Assembly: GCA_947449255.1 (NCBI GenBank)
Contig: CANFQX010000002.1
Location: forward strand, 1 to 64,000
Source: Pseudobdellovibrionaceae bacterium
Lineage (GTDB): Bacteria; Bdellovibrionota; Bdellovibrionia; Bdellovibrionales; Bdellovibrionaceae
DNA: 64,000 bases
Reading direction: 5' to 3'
Shown: positions 33,227-43,411 of the stretch, piece by piece
Layout of the letters: each line of letters begins with the position of its first letter
Position numbering within the stretch: the first letter of the stretch is position 1
Program-made: the position numbers and the translations under genes
The notes under the pieces: generated by a model
The model's database searches: none
Told to the model about the DNA's origin: nothing
Seen by the model: the letters and a program-made list of their open reading frames with translations, nothing else

Positions 33227-34591
33227 GTGGCACAACTCATAGTTTCAAAATTCGGCGGAACCTCAATGGGCGATGCAGAATGTATGATTCGCAGTGCTGA
33301 AGTCGCTCTCAGACAAGGCTCAAGTATGGTTTTGGTGTCGGCAACTTCCGGGACAACCAACGAACTGATTTCCCTCGGCAAAACTGCAGAAACAAAATCT
33401 TGGGAAGAGGCAGAGCAAATATTATCTAAAATTCAATCTCGACACGAAACTATTGCTGCTCACTTAGAGCTGAGTGCGGCCAGAATGACGGCGCTAAAAG
33501 CTCTTTTCGATGAGATGGCCTCTTTAACAAAAGGCGTGCACCTGTTAAAAGATTGTTCTGTAAAAGCTCTTGATGCCATCATGAGCCTGGGTGAACGAAT
33601 GTCTTCGGTTTTATTCACAGAAGCCATGATCAAAGTTCTACAAAAAAATGGCAGCGCTAAATCAGCAAAATGGTTTGATGTTCGCGATGTTTTACGCACC
33701 GACGACGCCTTTGGAAAAGCTAAACCGATCACCTCTGAAGTTGAGAAGCTTTGCAAAGTGCATCTTGGATTTTTGCAGGATTTTAAAACTGTTGTTTGCA
33801 CGCAAGGTTATATTGGCCGAACAGAAGAGGGCATGACCACCACTCTCGGTCGCGGTGGCAGTGACTACTCAGCAGCGATCGTTGCAGAGGCTGTTAATGC
33901 TGATGTACTCGAAATTTGGACAGACGTGGCAGGGATTGCGACTACAGATCCACGCATTTGCCCAAAAGCAAAACCCATTGATGAAATTTCATTTAAAGAG
34001 GCATCAGAGCTTGCCACTTTTGGTGCGAAAGTTCTGCATCCAGCGACATTACTGCCTGCTATTAGAAAAAATATACCTGTTTTTGTAGGCTCAAGTTTTG
34101 ATATGGAAGCCCGAGGAACCTGGGTTCGCAAAGAAGTCGAACAGTATCCTTTAATTCGCGCGATGGCGATGCGAAAAAAGCAGGTTCTGGTGACCTTTTC
34201 AACACCCGAAATGCTGCACACTCATGGTTTTTTGTTCCAAATTTTCAAGTTGTTTAATGACTATAAAGTCAGTATCGACGCCATCACAACTTCAGAGATT
34301 TCAGTCAGTGTAACGTTGGATGATTCAACACTTTTGAATAAAAAACTACTCGCTGATCTGTCACTTTTCGCTGATGTTCAAGTGGAAGAAAGTCTGACAT
34401 TGATTTCTTTGATTGGAAATAACATCAATCACACTCCGGGCCTTGCTAAGCAGATTTTTGAAACCATTTCAGACATCAACGTTCGCATGATTTGCCTGGG
34501 AGCTAGTAAACACAACTTCTGCTTCTTAGTGAATGAAGACCAAAGCACTGAAGCCATTCAGCGCTTACACAAAAAATTTGTAGAAATGTAG
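33227..34591 (+). CDS. lysC: Aspartate kinase
   Basis: The 454-residue enzyme starts at GTG 33227 with GGAGGAG upstream. It has the family N-terminus VSKFGGTSMGDAE, the substrate region TTLGRGGSDYSAA and DVLEIWTDVAGIATTDPR, and a C-terminal tandem ACT region (ALVTFSTPEMLHTHGFL-like, LIGNNINHTPG, MICLGASKHNFCFLV). It phosphorylates aspartate toward lysine, threonine and methionine. The ACT domains suggest allosteric feedback. The length matches the monofunctional lysine-type enzymes. Confidence 0.93.
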   Translation: MAQLIVSKFGGTSMGDAECMIRSAEVALRQGSSMVLVSATSGTTNELISLGKTAETKSWEEAEQILSKIQSRHETIAAHLELSAARMTALKALFDEMASLTKGVHLLKDCSVKALDAIMSLGERMSSVLFTEAMIKVLQKNGSAKSAKWFDVRDVLRTDDAFGKAKPITSEVEKLCKVHLGFLQDFKTVVCTQGYIGRTEEGMTTTLGRGGSDYSAAIVAEAVNADVLEIWTDVAGIATTDPRICPKAKPIDEISFKEASELATFGAKVLHPATLLPAIRKNIPVFVGSSFDMEARGTWVRKEVEQYPLIRAMAMRKKQVLVTFSTPEMLHTHGFLFQIFKLFNDYKVSIDAITTSEISVSVTLDDSTLLNKKLLADLSLFADVQVEESLTLISLIGNNINHTPGLAKQIFETISDINVRMICLGASKHNFCFLVNEDQSTEAIQRLHKKFVEM

Positions 34592-34597
34592 GCGCCA

Positions 34598-35242
34598 ATG
34601 TCTGACACCAATCCCAACTCAACAGCTAACCCTGCAGTCCATGCCATGGACAAAAATGAGTTCTATAAATTGCTTGAGGCCCGAAAATCCATTCGGAAGT
34701 TCAAGCCAGAATCCATTCCTCGCGAGGTTATTGAACGCATACTTTCAGCAGGAATGCAGGCCCCCTCCGGTAAAAATCGTCAAAACTGGCGATTTTTTGT
34801 CGTGACTGGCAAAAAGCGGGAGGAATACCTAACGTATTCTCAGAAATCCTGGTTGGGTGTAAAAGATATTTTGGCCCAAAAGTTAAAGCCCTCCTTGTAC
34901 GACTTCACTGAAAGATTTTTTTATACTCTGGGCGATGCCCCCGTGATTATATTTGCTTACTCCCATAACAGCAGTGAAGAACGCTATCACACTAGTATTG
35001 GCTCTGTTTATATGGCCGTCGAAAATATGAATCTTGCTTGCGTCGTCGAGGGACTCGGCAGCTGCACCATCGGGGCGCCCCTTGAAATCAAAGCTGAAGT
35101 CGATCACTTTCTTGGATTAGACAACCATGAAGAATTCAAAAAGGGCGAGCTTGAACTTCTCTGTGCCCTCGTCATTGGCATCCCCGATCACAACCCACCC
35201 AAAGCCCCGCGCCAGACCGACGGACGAGTCACTTGGCTTTAA
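34598..35242 (+). CDS. Nitroreductase-family FMN oxidoreductase
   Basis: The 214-residue protein starts 7 bases after lysC. It has the FMN-binding N-terminal motif ARKSIRKFKPESIP, then AGMQAPSGKNRQNWRF, and the C-terminal GLGSCTIGAPLEIK motif typical of the family. The substrate is not predictable; members reduce nitro compounds, quinones or enoates, or assist cofactor synthesis. The first 18 or so residues are not conserved-looking, so ATG 34649-type internal starts are possible. Confidence 0.85.
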   Translation: MSDTNPNSTANPAVHAMDKNEFYKLLEARKSIRKFKPESIPREVIERILSAGMQAPSGKNRQNWRFFVVTGKKREEYLTYSQKSWLGVKDILAQKLKPSLYDFTERFFYTLGDAPVIIFAYSHNSSEERYHTSIGSVYMAVENMNLACVVEGLGSCTIGAPLEIKAEVDHFLGLDNHEEFKKGELELLCALVIGIPDHNPPKAPRQTDGRVTWL

Positions 35243-35292
35243 TTATTTTTTAGCTATCCCCTGGCGTTAGAGTTTGATATACCGCATCCACT

Positions 35293-36306
35293 ATGAGTCC
35301 TACTGATGCAATAAAGTTAAATCCATTTATATTGGCGCCCATGGCTGGTATAACGGATCACGCTTTCCGTTCATTTATGAAAAAGCTTGAAACCAGCGTC
35401 GTTGTGACCGAGCTGGTGAGCGCCAATGGCATCGAGTATAAATCAGAAAGAACAATGAAATTAATGAGTTACGATGAGTCTCAAAGACCCATCGGGGTCC
35501 AACTCTTTGGCGAAGAGCCAGAGATTTTAGCCCGAGCTGCGCAAGTGGCAGAATCAGAGGGTTGTGATTTCATTGACCTCAACTTTGGTTGTCCTGTTCC
35601 CAAAGTTGTAAAAAAGGGTGCTGGATCAGCCATGCTCAAAGATCCCGTTCGTTTGCAGCAAGTCCTCGCTGCGGTGAAGGGGGCTGTAAAAATTCCTGTG
35701 ACAATAAAAATTCGCACAGGCTGGGACGCAAATTCTAGGAATGCCGTTGAAATCACAAATATAGCCTACAATGAAGGCATTTCCTGGGTGGCTATTCACG
35801 GCAGAACAAGGGCTCAGGGATATTCAGGCACTGCGGATTGGAACTTCATCTCTGAAGTTAAATCAAAATCGAAACTTCCTATTATAGGCAATGGCGATAT
35901 TATCACCCCACAACAGGCTGTTTTCAGAATGAAAGAGTCCGGTTGTGACGGAGTCATGATTGGCCGTGGATGCTTAAAAAACCCATTTATATTTATGGAT
36001 GCGCTTTCTCTTTGGAAGAATGAGCCCATTAAAAGTATGAATCGGGACTATGTAAGTATTTTTAATAATTTGAAAAGCGAAATTGTGTCGCATTGTGATG
36101 AGCACATTACGGGGATTCAACTTAGAAAGTTTGCAGCTTGGTTCTCAACAGGGTACTCTGGGGCCGCACAATTCAGAAAAAATCTTTTCCAAACCAAAAG
36201 CAACGAAGAGATCATCCTCCTAGCCAATGAGTTTTTTGCCAATATTAGTAATATTGAGCAGGAAGACACCAGCCAGGAAGACTTTTTAATGGGTGGTCAC
36301 GGTTAA
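35293..36306 (+). CDS. dusB: tRNA-dihydrouridine synthase
   Basis: The 337-residue flavoenzyme shows APMAGITDHAFRSFM, VTELVSANGIEY, the catalytic Cys in DLNFGCPVPKVVKKGAG, KIRTGWD, and the His-containing VAIHGRTRAQGYSG, followed by IGNGDI and DGVMIGRG. It reduces uridines in the tRNA D-loop. The features fit DusB better than DusA or DusC, but the subgroup is not certain. It stands alone, about 50 bases after the nitroreductase gene. Confidence 0.9.
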   Translation: MSPTDAIKLNPFILAPMAGITDHAFRSFMKKLETSVVVTELVSANGIEYKSERTMKLMSYDESQRPIGVQLFGEEPEILARAAQVAESEGCDFIDLNFGCPVPKVVKKGAGSAMLKDPVRLQQVLAAVKGAVKIPVTIKIRTGWDANSRNAVEITNIAYNEGISWVAIHGRTRAQGYSGTADWNFISEVKSKSKLPIIGNGDIITPQQAVFRMKESGCDGVMIGRGCLKNPFIFMDALSLWKNEPIKSMNRDYVSIFNNLKSEIVSHCDEHITGIQLRKFAAWFSTGYSGAAQFRKNLFQTKSNEEIILLANEFFANISNIEQEDTSQEDFLMGGHG

Positions 36307-36492
36307 ATATTTTTGAGGAAAAAACACTTTTATACTAACAGAGCCCTGACAAGCTTTTTATGTGAAGGTGATTTAGAGTTATCGTGTACAATACTCTCGG
36401 AATCTTTTTTTGTAGGGAGCTGACAAGACAGTTTGTATTTGTAGGATCTCTCTTGTTGATTGATTTGTATTTTATGATTTGTGTTTATTAGT

Positions 36493-36498
36493 TATAAT
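36493..36498 (+). promoter_or_regulatory. -10 element (TATAAT) upstream of bipA
   Basis: A perfect TATAAT lies 72 bases before the bipA ATG in a 263-base AT-rich intergenic region. No good -35 hexamer at 16-18 bases was found. Otherwise the region holds nothing I recognise. AAGAAGGG lies 6 bases before the ATG as ribosome site. Confidence 0.4.
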
Positions 36499-36569
36499 GT
36501 ATTGTTTTTATTTAATATTAATTGTCCAGTTTTTGACAGTTTGTGAATTGAATTTAAGAAGGGTTAAAT

Positions 36570-38387
36570 ATGATTCAAGATCCAAAGAATATTCGAAATA
36601 TTGCCATTATCGCCCACGTTGACCATGGTAAGACAACGTTAGTCGATCATTTAATTAAACAGGCCGGAACTTTCCGTGAGAATGAACACGTTGAAGAACG
36701 TCTTATGGATTCTATGGATCTTGAAAAAGAGCGCGGTATCACTATCGCAGCCAAGAATGCCTCTTTCATTTACAAAGATATTAAAGTTAACATCGTCGAT
36801 ACACCGGGACATAGTGACTTTGGTGGCGAAGTTGAGCGTATCTTAAACATGGTTGATGGTTGTATCTTGCTTTGTGATGCTTCCGAAGGTCCACTTCCAC
36901 AAACTCGTTTTGTGTTGAAAAAAGCCCTCGAGCAAAACTTAAAAGTTATTGTTTGTATCAACAAGATTGATCGTGCCGATGCTCGAATTCAAGAAGTTCA
37001 TAATGAACTTTTTGACCTCTTCATCGACCTTGATGCAACTGAAGAACAATGTGATTTCCACACTGTGTATGCTATTGCCCGTGAAGGTATGGCGACATTG
37101 GATCCTGCTGTGAACACTGGAACTTTAGAAGTTCTTTATGATGCAATCGTAAACTTAGTGCCTCCACCAAAAATTGTTGAGAATGCACCACTTCAAGTTA
37201 TGGTTTCTAACATTTCATACAATGACTACGTTGGCCGTTTGGCGATTGGTCGTATTAGAGCTGGATCGATCAAAGTTGGCGATGATGTTCTGTGTATGCA
37301 AGCGAACTCACAAAAGAAAGTGAAAGTATCTGCTTTGTTCCAATACAAAGTGAGCTCTCAAGTTCCAGCACAAGAAGTTGGCGCAGGTGATATCGTTGTT
37401 ATCGCTGGTATGGAAGATTTCACCATTGGTGATACCATCACTTCTGCAACTGAACCAACTCCACTTCCACGTATTCGCGTTGAAGAGCCTACTGTTGGAA
37501 TGATCTTCTCTGTAAATAACGGACCTTTTGCGGGTCTTGACGGTAAAAATGTAACTTCTCGAAAAATTCTAGAAAGACTAGAAAGAGAACTTCTGTACAA
37601 CGTGGCTATTCGGGTTGAAAAAACCGAAAACACGGATGCCTTCAAAGTTATTGGCCGAGGCGAATTGCAGTTGGGCGTTTTAATTGAACAAATGCGCCGT
37701 GAAAATTTTGAACTTCTAGTTTCAAAACCAACCGTTATCTTTAAAGAAGTTAATGGCCAAAAAATGGAACCGATGGAAATCGCCGTGATCGATATCGAAG
37801 ATTCATTTGTTGGAGCAGTAACTGAAAAACTTGGTAAACGTAAAGGCGTTATGATGAATATGGTACAAAAAGGTTCTGGACGTACTCGTCTTGAATTCCG
37901 TATTCCTTCACGTGGTTTGATTGGTTACCGTTCAGAGTTTTTGACTGACACTCGCGGTACCGGTCTATTGAATACTCAATTCGATGGTTGGGATCCGTAC
38001 AAAGGTGAGATTGAACATCGAATGAATGGGGCCATGATTTCTGACCGCAAAGGTCAAGCGACTGCTTACGCTATTTGGAATCTTCAAGAGCGTGGAATCA
38101 TGAACGTTGTCCATGGACAAGAAGTTTACGAAGGTATGATCGTTGGCGAACATGCTAAAGACAATGACCTTGAAGTGAATATTTGCAGAGAGAAAAAATT
38201 GACTAACGTTCGTGCTTCGGGTTCTGATGAAGCTATTCGCCTAGTTCCTGTACGTCCATTGACTTTGGAAAAAGCAATGGAATGGATTAAAGAGTCTGAG
38301 CTGATTGAAGCGACTCCGAAGAATATTCGTCTTCGTTGCCGTGAATTGAGCCCAAATGCAAGAGCTAGAGCAAGCAAGGACAACTAG
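36570..38387 (+). CDS. bipA: Ribosome-associated GTPase BipA/TypA
   Basis: The 605-residue translational GTPase has G1 AHVDHGKTT, the switch region [12 protein letters not shown]3 [11 protein letters not shown], and G4 NKIDR. It has domain II and the EF-G-like domains plus the BipA C-terminal domain ([34 protein letters not shown]). It assists 50S assembly and stress growth. Arginine is often CGT or CGC here, unlike the AGA/CGA-rich neighbours, which fits high expression. Confidence 0.95.
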   Translation: MIQDPKNIRNIAIIAHVDHGKTTLVDHLIKQAGTFRENEHVEERLMDSMDLEKERGITIAAKNASFIYKDIKVNIVDTPGHSDFGGEVERILNMVDGCILLCDASEGPLPQTRFVLKKALEQNLKVIVCINKIDRADARIQEVHNELFDLFIDLDATEEQCDFHTVYAIAREGMATLDPAVNTGTLEVLYDAIVNLVPPPKIVENAPLQVMVSNISYNDYVGRLAIGRIRAGSIKVGDDVLCMQANSQKKVKVSALFQYKVSSQVPAQEVGAGDIVVIAGMEDFTIGDTITSATEPTPLPRIRVEEPTVGMIFSVNNGPFAGLDGKNVTSRKILERLERELLYNVAIRVEKTENTDAFKVIGRGELQLGVLIEQMRRENFELLVSKPTVIFKEVNGQKMEPMEIAVIDIEDSFVGAVTEKLGKRKGVMMNMVQKGSGRTRLEFRIPSRGLIGYRSEFLTDTRGTGLLNTQFDGWDPYKGEIEHRMNGAMISDRKGQATAYAIWNLQERGIMNVVHGQEVYEGMIVGEHAKDNDLEVNICREKKLTNVRASGSDEAIRLVPVRPLTLEKAMEWIKESELIEATPKNIRLRCRELSPNARARASKDN

Positions 38388-38412
38388 TAACTTCATGGAG
38401 TAAAGAGACCGA

Positions 38413-39339
38413 ATGAGCAGCAACGTCGCTATTGAGATCAAAGATTTAAGAAAAAAGTACGAAGACAAAATTGCAGTCGACGGAATAAATCTAGAAATCT
38501 ATAAAGGCGAATGCTTCGGTCTTTTGGGTCCAAATGGGGCTGGCAAAACGACAGCAATGAAAATGATGTATTGCTCAGCCCTCATCACAAGTGGTGAACT
38601 CTATATTCTTGGCTTGAACGCAAAAAAGAACGCTCGGGAAATAAAATCCCGAATAGGGGTCGTCCCTCAAGAGGACGGCCTTGATCCCGACTTCACTGTT
38701 TTAGAAAATCTCCTCGTCTACGCAACTTATAATAATATCCCAAAAGAAGAAGCCCATCTTAGATCTCAATCCCTGTTGCGATTGATGCGACTTGATGAGT
38801 ATCAGGATCGCTCTGTAGAAACTCTAAGTGGTGGAATGAAGCGACGCTTAGCCATTGCCCGCGGCTTAATTAACTCCCCTGACGTTGTTTTTTTAGATGA
38901 ACCTACCACCGGCTTAGATCCCCAGGCGCGAATCTGGATCTGGGACTTTTTCAAGCATCTCAAATCCGAAAAAAGCACCATTATTTTGACGACACACTAT
39001 ATGGAAGAAGCCGAACAGATGTGTGACCGAGTCGCCATAATGGATGAGGGTAAAATTCTAGTTATTGGTAAACCTCGAGATTTAATTGCTGAATTGATCG
39101 GCAAAGAGGTGGTCGAATTTGACACCAATCCCGTTGATTTGAATTACTACTTGGGACGTTTGCGAGCTGAGGGTTTTGCTTATCAGGTTATCAAAAATAC
39201 CGTTTCGATTTTAGTTAAAGAATCACAAGATGGACGCCAAGCCATCAATCTAATTGCCAGCGATAAAATCTTTATTCGAAAACCAACCCTGAATGACGTC
39301 TTTCTAAAACTTGCAGGACACCAATTGAGGGATGAGTAA
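38413..39339 (+). CDS. ABC-2 type exporter, ATP-binding subunit
   Basis: The 308-residue protein has Walker A LLGPNGAGKTT, Q-loop VVPQEDGLD, signature LSGGMKRRLAIARG, Walker B DVVFLDEPTTGLDPQ and the His switch TTHYMEEAEQM. Its C-terminal extension resembles the DrrA/NodI group. With the permease that overlaps it, it should form an exporter of a lipid, polysaccharide or drug. It begins 26 bases after bipA. Confidence 0.9.
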   Translation: MSSNVAIEIKDLRKKYEDKIAVDGINLEIYKGECFGLLGPNGAGKTTAMKMMYCSALITSGELYILGLNAKKNAREIKSRIGVVPQEDGLDPDFTVLENLLVYATYNNIPKEEAHLRSQSLLRLMRLDEYQDRSVETLSGGMKRRLAIARGLINSPDVVFLDEPTTGLDPQARIWIWDFFKHLKSEKSTIILTTHYMEEAEQMCDRVAIMDEGKILVIGKPRDLIAELIGKEVVEFDTNPVDLNYYLGRLRAEGFAYQVIKNTVSILVKESQDGRQAINLIASDKIFIRKPTLNDVFLKLAGHQLRDE

Positions 39340-40129
39340 TATGAGGATATCGGAGCTTTTTACTGTACCCCGCTTTAACGACGGTGCCATTAAAGTTTGG
39401 CGACGTGATTTTCTTTATTTCAAAAAAACTTGGTTAGTTTCTCTGTTTTGGATTGTCTTAGAGCCTGTTATATATCTGGGCGCTATGGGTTTTGGACTGG
39501 GCGCTTTTGTGAACAACATCAATGGAATGTCCTATATTGAATTCTTTTTCCCAGCCCTGCTTGCAACCACAGCAATGCTCGTGGCCTTTTTTGAATCCAC
39601 TTATGGAAACTACACCAAGCTCACTCACCAAAGAACATACGCTACAATTATGTTAACACGCATTGGGCCTGATGAAATCGTCGCAGGTGAATTGCTATGG
39701 GCTGCCTCGAAGGGCTTTTTTAGTGTTCTTGGTGTTACGGTCGTAGCAATATTTTTTGGTTTAATTGAAAATTATAAAATATTATTAGCCTTGCCAGTGC
39801 TCTTTATAATTTCTTGCCTGTTTTCTTGTATCGGAATGATTTTCACTTCAATTGCTAGAAATTATGATTCATTTATTTATTCGACCTCAGGACTTATTGT
39901 TCCGATGAGCCTTTTGAGTGGGACCTATTTTCCTTTAGACCAGCTTCCAACAGGTCTGCGCTATATAGCCTATTTATCGCCACTCACCCATGGGGTTGCG
40001 GCTGTCAGATATATTCTGCACGAAGGAAGTTTGTCCTTAATTGCCACCCATATCGCAGTGCTGCTTTTGACCACTTGGATCTGTATGAATATTTCTTTCC
40101 TTCGTATCAGAAAAAAACTATTGAAATAA
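39332..40129 (+). CDS. ABC-2 type exporter, permease subunit
   Basis: The 265-residue membrane protein has six predicted helices and the NodJ/DrrB-type pattern: WRRDFLYFKKTWLVSLFW, LVAFFESTYGNYTKLTHQR-like segment, LSGTYFPLDQLP, and YLSPLTHGVAAVRYIL. It overlaps the ATPase gene by 8 bases; ATG 39341 is an alternative start with GAGGG at a longer distance. Its last 12 bases overlap the convergent mtgA gene. Confidence 0.88.
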   Translation: MSNMRISELFTVPRFNDGAIKVWRRDFLYFKKTWLVSLFWIVLEPVIYLGAMGFGLGAFVNNINGMSYIEFFFPALLATTAMLVAFFESTYGNYTKLTHQRTYATIMLTRIGPDEIVAGELLWAASKGFFSVLGVTVVAIFFGLIENYKILLALPVLFIISCLFSCIGMIFTSIARNYDSFIYSTSGLIVPMSLLSGTYFPLDQLPTGLRYIAYLSPLTHGVAAVRYILHEGSLSLIATHIAVLLLTTWICMNISFLRIRKKLLK

Positions 40130-40963
40130 GTTCTCTATATTATCGGACTCTTCTTTGTTTGAATTTTCCTTTTCGGAATTTTCAAGATCTTCAAGTGTCA
40201 AAGTGTCATCCGCTGTAGGTAGATCTGAAAGAGACGGCTCAACGCCAAATAAATTTTGTAACTTGACCATGGCGACTTCGTACTCACCTGTGCCAATTCG
40301 ATTGTATTGATACATATCTCTGACAATCCGGTTCAATCGACGTCGAGCAAAAGGCGTCAGCTCCTTCTTAAAATACGACCGCGAATACTTCACTGGATTC
40401 GGCAAAACCATCGCTAGGAAAGCACTTTCAACGACATCCAATTCTGCTGGAGACTTCTTAAAATAATAGGCCGCAGCTTTTTTAACACCAAAGATGTCTT
40501 TCCCGAATTCAACAACATTCAAATATCTTTCCAAGATTTCTTTTTTTGTGAGAGTCTTTTCAATTCTATCGGTAATTATGGCTTCAAGACCTTTGCGAAG
40601 AAAAGTGCGATCTTTATTCAAAAATAAATTCTTAGCCAATTGCTGAGTGATCGTCGAGCCACCTTTTTTATAAGATCCTTTTTCCCAACCTTCTTTTAGA
40701 TTTTTTTCAATGGTTTCCCATTCGAATCCCTGGTGATTAAAAAAATTAGAATCTTCTGTCAGGACTACAGTTTTCTGAAGGTAAGGTGATATTTGCCTGA
40801 GAGGCGTGTACTCTTTAGATCCAGGGCAAAGATGAACCTGGTACATTGTGGTAACCAAGCAGCCCCTAATTTGTTGAGGTGAAGGCAGCCACAACCACAA
40901 GGAAAGTCCCGCGATCAAAAAAATTGAAAGAATTCCTGAAAAAGTTAAAACAATCCATTTCAT
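40118..40963 (-). CDS. mtgA: Monofunctional peptidoglycan glycosyltransferase
   Basis: The 281-residue GT51 enzyme has an N-terminal membrane helix, the catalytic Glu in VLTEDSNFFNHQGF, GGSTITQQLAKNLFL, RKGLEAIITDRIEKTLTKKEILE and the YLNVVEFGKDIFGV motif. It polymerises lipid II into glycan strands. The C-terminus adds about 40 residues rich in Asp, Glu and Ser not usual in the family. The gene overlaps the ABC permease tail to tail by 12 bases. Confidence 0.92.
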   Translation of the reverse strand: MKWIVLTFSGILSIFLIAGLSLWLWLPSPQQIRGCLVTTMYQVHLCPGSKEYTPLRQISPYLQKTVVLTEDSNFFNHQGFEWETIEKNLKEGWEKGSYKKGGSTITQQLAKNLFLNKDRTFLRKGLEAIITDRIEKTLTKKEILERYLNVVEFGKDIFGVKKAAAYYFKKSPAELDVVESAFLAMVLPNPVKYSRSYFKKELTPFARRRLNRIVRDMYQYNRIGTGEYEVAMVKLQNLFGVEPSLSDLPTADDTLTLEDLENSEKENSNKEESDNIENLFQ

Positions 40964-40964
40964 A

Positions 40965-41951
40965 TTAAGAAAGCAGCCCCTGATCTTTCATCCATTGCAC
41001 ACTGTTGTGTATAGCCTCTTTAGATGGCCTAGGTTTGAAGTCAAGTTCTTTGCGAGCCTTGCTCGAGTCAAACCAATGGTACATCGATGAGGTCCATGCA
41101 TTTTCGCTGGATAGGGGGCCTTTCAATCCGACCTTATCAAGGACGTCTCCGACACCACCAATGATGTGCAGGAGAGGCGTAGGAAGGCAATGGGCTGGAG
41201 GCTTAACACCGGCCTCTGTGGCAATCATATTAAACAAATCTTTTATGAGTATATTTTCTCCGGATAAAATATACCGCTCCCCTTTTTTACCTTTTTTCCA
41301 CGCATTTAGAATGCCCTGAACCACGTCTTCTACGGCGACAATATTTACGCCGCCAATCGGATAAAAATTAAACCGCCCCTGCGCCACTTTGAGCTGAATT
41401 TTGCGGCTGCCTTTTTTGGCATCACCAAATCCATAAATGGTGGTGGGATTTATAATGACCGCATCGATTTCATTTTTATCACAGGCTGTCTTTACGATAA
41501 GTTCGGCTTTATGCTTTGTTTCAAAATATCCAAGATCTAAATCATGGACATTAAATTCTGACTGTTCGTTTAAGACTTCCTCACTGGATTTCCCCGCACC
41601 GATCGCAACAACCGACGACAAATGAACAAGTCGGCGAACCTTACACTCCCGACAGACTTGCACGACATTTTCAGTGCCCTGCACGTTCACCTTTTCCATC
41701 AACGCACGTTCAGATTTTTTGTAGGCGATGACTCCGGCTAAATGAAAAACGGTGTCCATTCCCTTAAAGGCTTCAAGCAGGGAAAGTATGTCAGTGACAT
41801 CACCATAGACAAACTGACAAGCGACTCCTTGCAGTTCGGTGACATCACTATTGCGTCGAACAAGTGCATGGACTTCATGCCCTTCATCAACAAGCGCTTT
41901 TGTCACCCAACTTCCCAAAAATCCATTAGCACCGGTTACTAAAACTTTCAT
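40965..41951 (-). CDS. NAD-dependent epimerase/dehydratase (extended SDR)
   Basis: The 328-residue protein has the Rossmann motif VTGANGFLGSW, the downstream VFHLAGVIAY, the catalytic Ser in HLSSVVAIG, and YFETK as the YxxxK catalytic pair. The C-terminus resembles the dihydroflavonol-reductase and hopanoid-associated sugar epimerase group (GERYILSGENILIKDLF). The substrate is unknown. It starts by overlapping the PAP2 gene by 4 bases and ends 1 base before mtgA. Confidence 0.87.
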   Translation of the reverse strand: MKVLVTGANGFLGSWVTKALVDEGHEVHALVRRNSDVTELQGVACQFVYGDVTDILSLLEAFKGMDTVFHLAGVIAYKKSERALMEKVNVQGTENVVQVCRECKVRRLVHLSSVVAIGAGKSSEEVLNEQSEFNVHDLDLGYFETKHKAELIVKTACDKNEIDAVIINPTTIYGFGDAKKGSRKIQLKVAQGRFNFYPIGGVNIVAVEDVVQGILNAWKKGKKGERYILSGENILIKDLFNMIATEAGVKPPAHCLPTPLLHIIGGVGDVLDKVGLKGPLSSENAWTSSMYHWFDSSKARKELDFKPRPSKEAIHNSVQWMKDQGLLS

Positions 41952-42574
41952 AAATTGGTCCTTTTTTGGGAAGCATTATTTTTGTCAATTCGCACAAGAC
42001 TAGACTTACATAATTTAGCAAAAATGAGTCCCACCAATAAACCCAGCAATCCTCCAACTAAGACATCAGCTGGAAAATGCACACCATTGTATACACGGCT
42101 ATAGGCAATGACAAAGGCCAGAAGATAAGTAGGCAGTGTCGCCACAGGAAAAATGGCTGAGGTGAAGGCTGCAAAATTAAACATGTTGGTTGCATGGTTC
42201 GAAACAAAACTATAGCCCCCAAAAGGGGACCTCACCTGAACTTGCAGACCCTCAGTTTGTGCAGGTCTTGGCCTTTGAATGGTTTTTTTAAACATAAAAT
42301 TTCCGACCCCGTCAGAAACCATGATGCTAGCTGCACAAAAAACAAAAATAATAAGGCCTTTTTTAAGTCCCCGACTCCACATAAAGGAACTTAAAAGAGC
42401 CGGAACCACCAAAAGCTTGAAAGCCATTGTCTTATGGAAATCAGTGATGAAAGGAAAGAAAAAATTTCCCCACCCCGTGCTCCAGCTCGAGTTTATTAAA
42501 ATAAACAATTGCTTATCAATGTTCAAAATAAAATTTAATGCGGCTATAAACATATAGACGGCAGCATACATCAT
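41948..42574 (-). CDS. PAP2-family membrane phosphatase
   Basis: The 208-residue protein has multiple membrane helices and the three phosphatase motifs: KKTIQRPRP, FVSNHA and SRVYNGVHFPADV. Family members dephosphorylate undecaprenyl pyrophosphate, phosphatidate or lipid A. With the adjacent epimerase and mtgA it may work in envelope-lipid or lipid-carrier recycling, which is inferred from context. Confidence 0.87.
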   Translation of the reverse strand: MMYAAVYMFIAALNFILNIDKQLFILINSSWSTGWGNFFFPFITDFHKTMAFKLLVVPALLSSFMWSRGLKKGLIIFVFCAASIMVSDGVGNFMFKKTIQRPRPAQTEGLQVQVRSPFGGYSFVSNHATNMFNFAAFTSAIFPVATLPTYLLAFVIAYSRVYNGVHFPADVLVGGLLGLLVGLIFAKLCKSSLVRIDKNNASQKRTNL

Positions 42575-42650
42575 TTTTTGTCCCGCACAAAGTCTAGGAC
42601 TTTTGTTAGTCTAAGTGTCATCAATAGAATGGTGTGGCATCATTTCAAAT

Positions 42651-43409
42651 ATGGATAAAGCAACTTGGTTTGGACTCATTGTGGGTTTCGGTGGAATAGC
42701 TTTTGGCAATCTTCTTGAGGGGGGCCATATCAGCTCCCTTATGCAAATGACTGCCTTCATTATTGTCATTTGTGGGACGATGGGGGCCGTCATGGTCTCT
42801 AGCTCAGAAAAGGATTTAAGAACTGGCACCCGCCTTGCCCAATCAGCTTTCAATAAAAAAGAAAGCCATTTAAAAAACAGAATTCATGAAATTGTCGAAT
42901 GTTGCAGAATTTCGAAAAAAGAATCTTTACTAGCTTTAGAACCCCGACTCGGTTCAATTTCTGATCCCATGCTAAAAGGGATTTTACGAAACCTGATCGA
43001 TGGTGTTCATGCTGATGTCGTGCGTGATATCTTTGAAACAAAAATTCAAACTGAAGAAGAAGACTTGCTCGCGGGCGCACGAATTTGGACTGATGCTGGT
43101 GGCTTTGCTCCAACGATAGGAATTATTGGTGCTGTTCTGGGTCTTATCCATGTGATGGGCAACCTCTCTGACACCAGCAAGCTGGGCGGTGGCATTGCCG
43201 TCGCCTTTGTAGCCACAGTGTATGGAGTGAGCACAGCCAATTTATTATTTCTGCCTTTGGGAAATAAATTAAAAAGAAATATTTTGTCAGCCAGCCGCGA
43301 AAATCAAATGATCCTTGAAGGCGGGCTGCTGATTGCTACGGAAATGAGCCCCATCGTTCTTGAGCAAAAACTGCAAGCCTTTTTAAGCTCAGAAGAGAAG
43401 TCAGCTTAA
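42651..43409 (+). CDS. motA: Flagellar motor stator protein MotA/PomA
   Basis: From ATG 42651 the 252-residue protein begins MDKATWFGLIVGFGGI, like PomA/MotA; the frame is open to a GTG at 42615. It has four membrane helices, the cytoplasmic loop with charged residues, and the ExbB-type segment GAVLGLIHVMGNLSDTSKLG followed by AFVATVYGVSTANLLFLP. It forms the ion-conducting stator with MotB. motB begins 2 bases after it. Confidence 0.9.
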   Translation: MDKATWFGLIVGFGGIAFGNLLEGGHISSLMQMTAFIIVICGTMGAVMVSSSEKDLRTGTRLAQSAFNKKESHLKNRIHEIVECCRISKKESLLALEPRLGSISDPMLKGILRNLIDGVHADVVRDIFETKIQTEEEDLLAGARIWTDAGGFAPTIGIIGAVLGLIHVMGNLSDTSKLGGGIAVAFVATVYGVSTANLLFLPLGNKLKRNILSASRENQMILEGGLLIATEMSPIVLEQKLQAFLSSEEKSA

Positions 43410-43411
43410 GA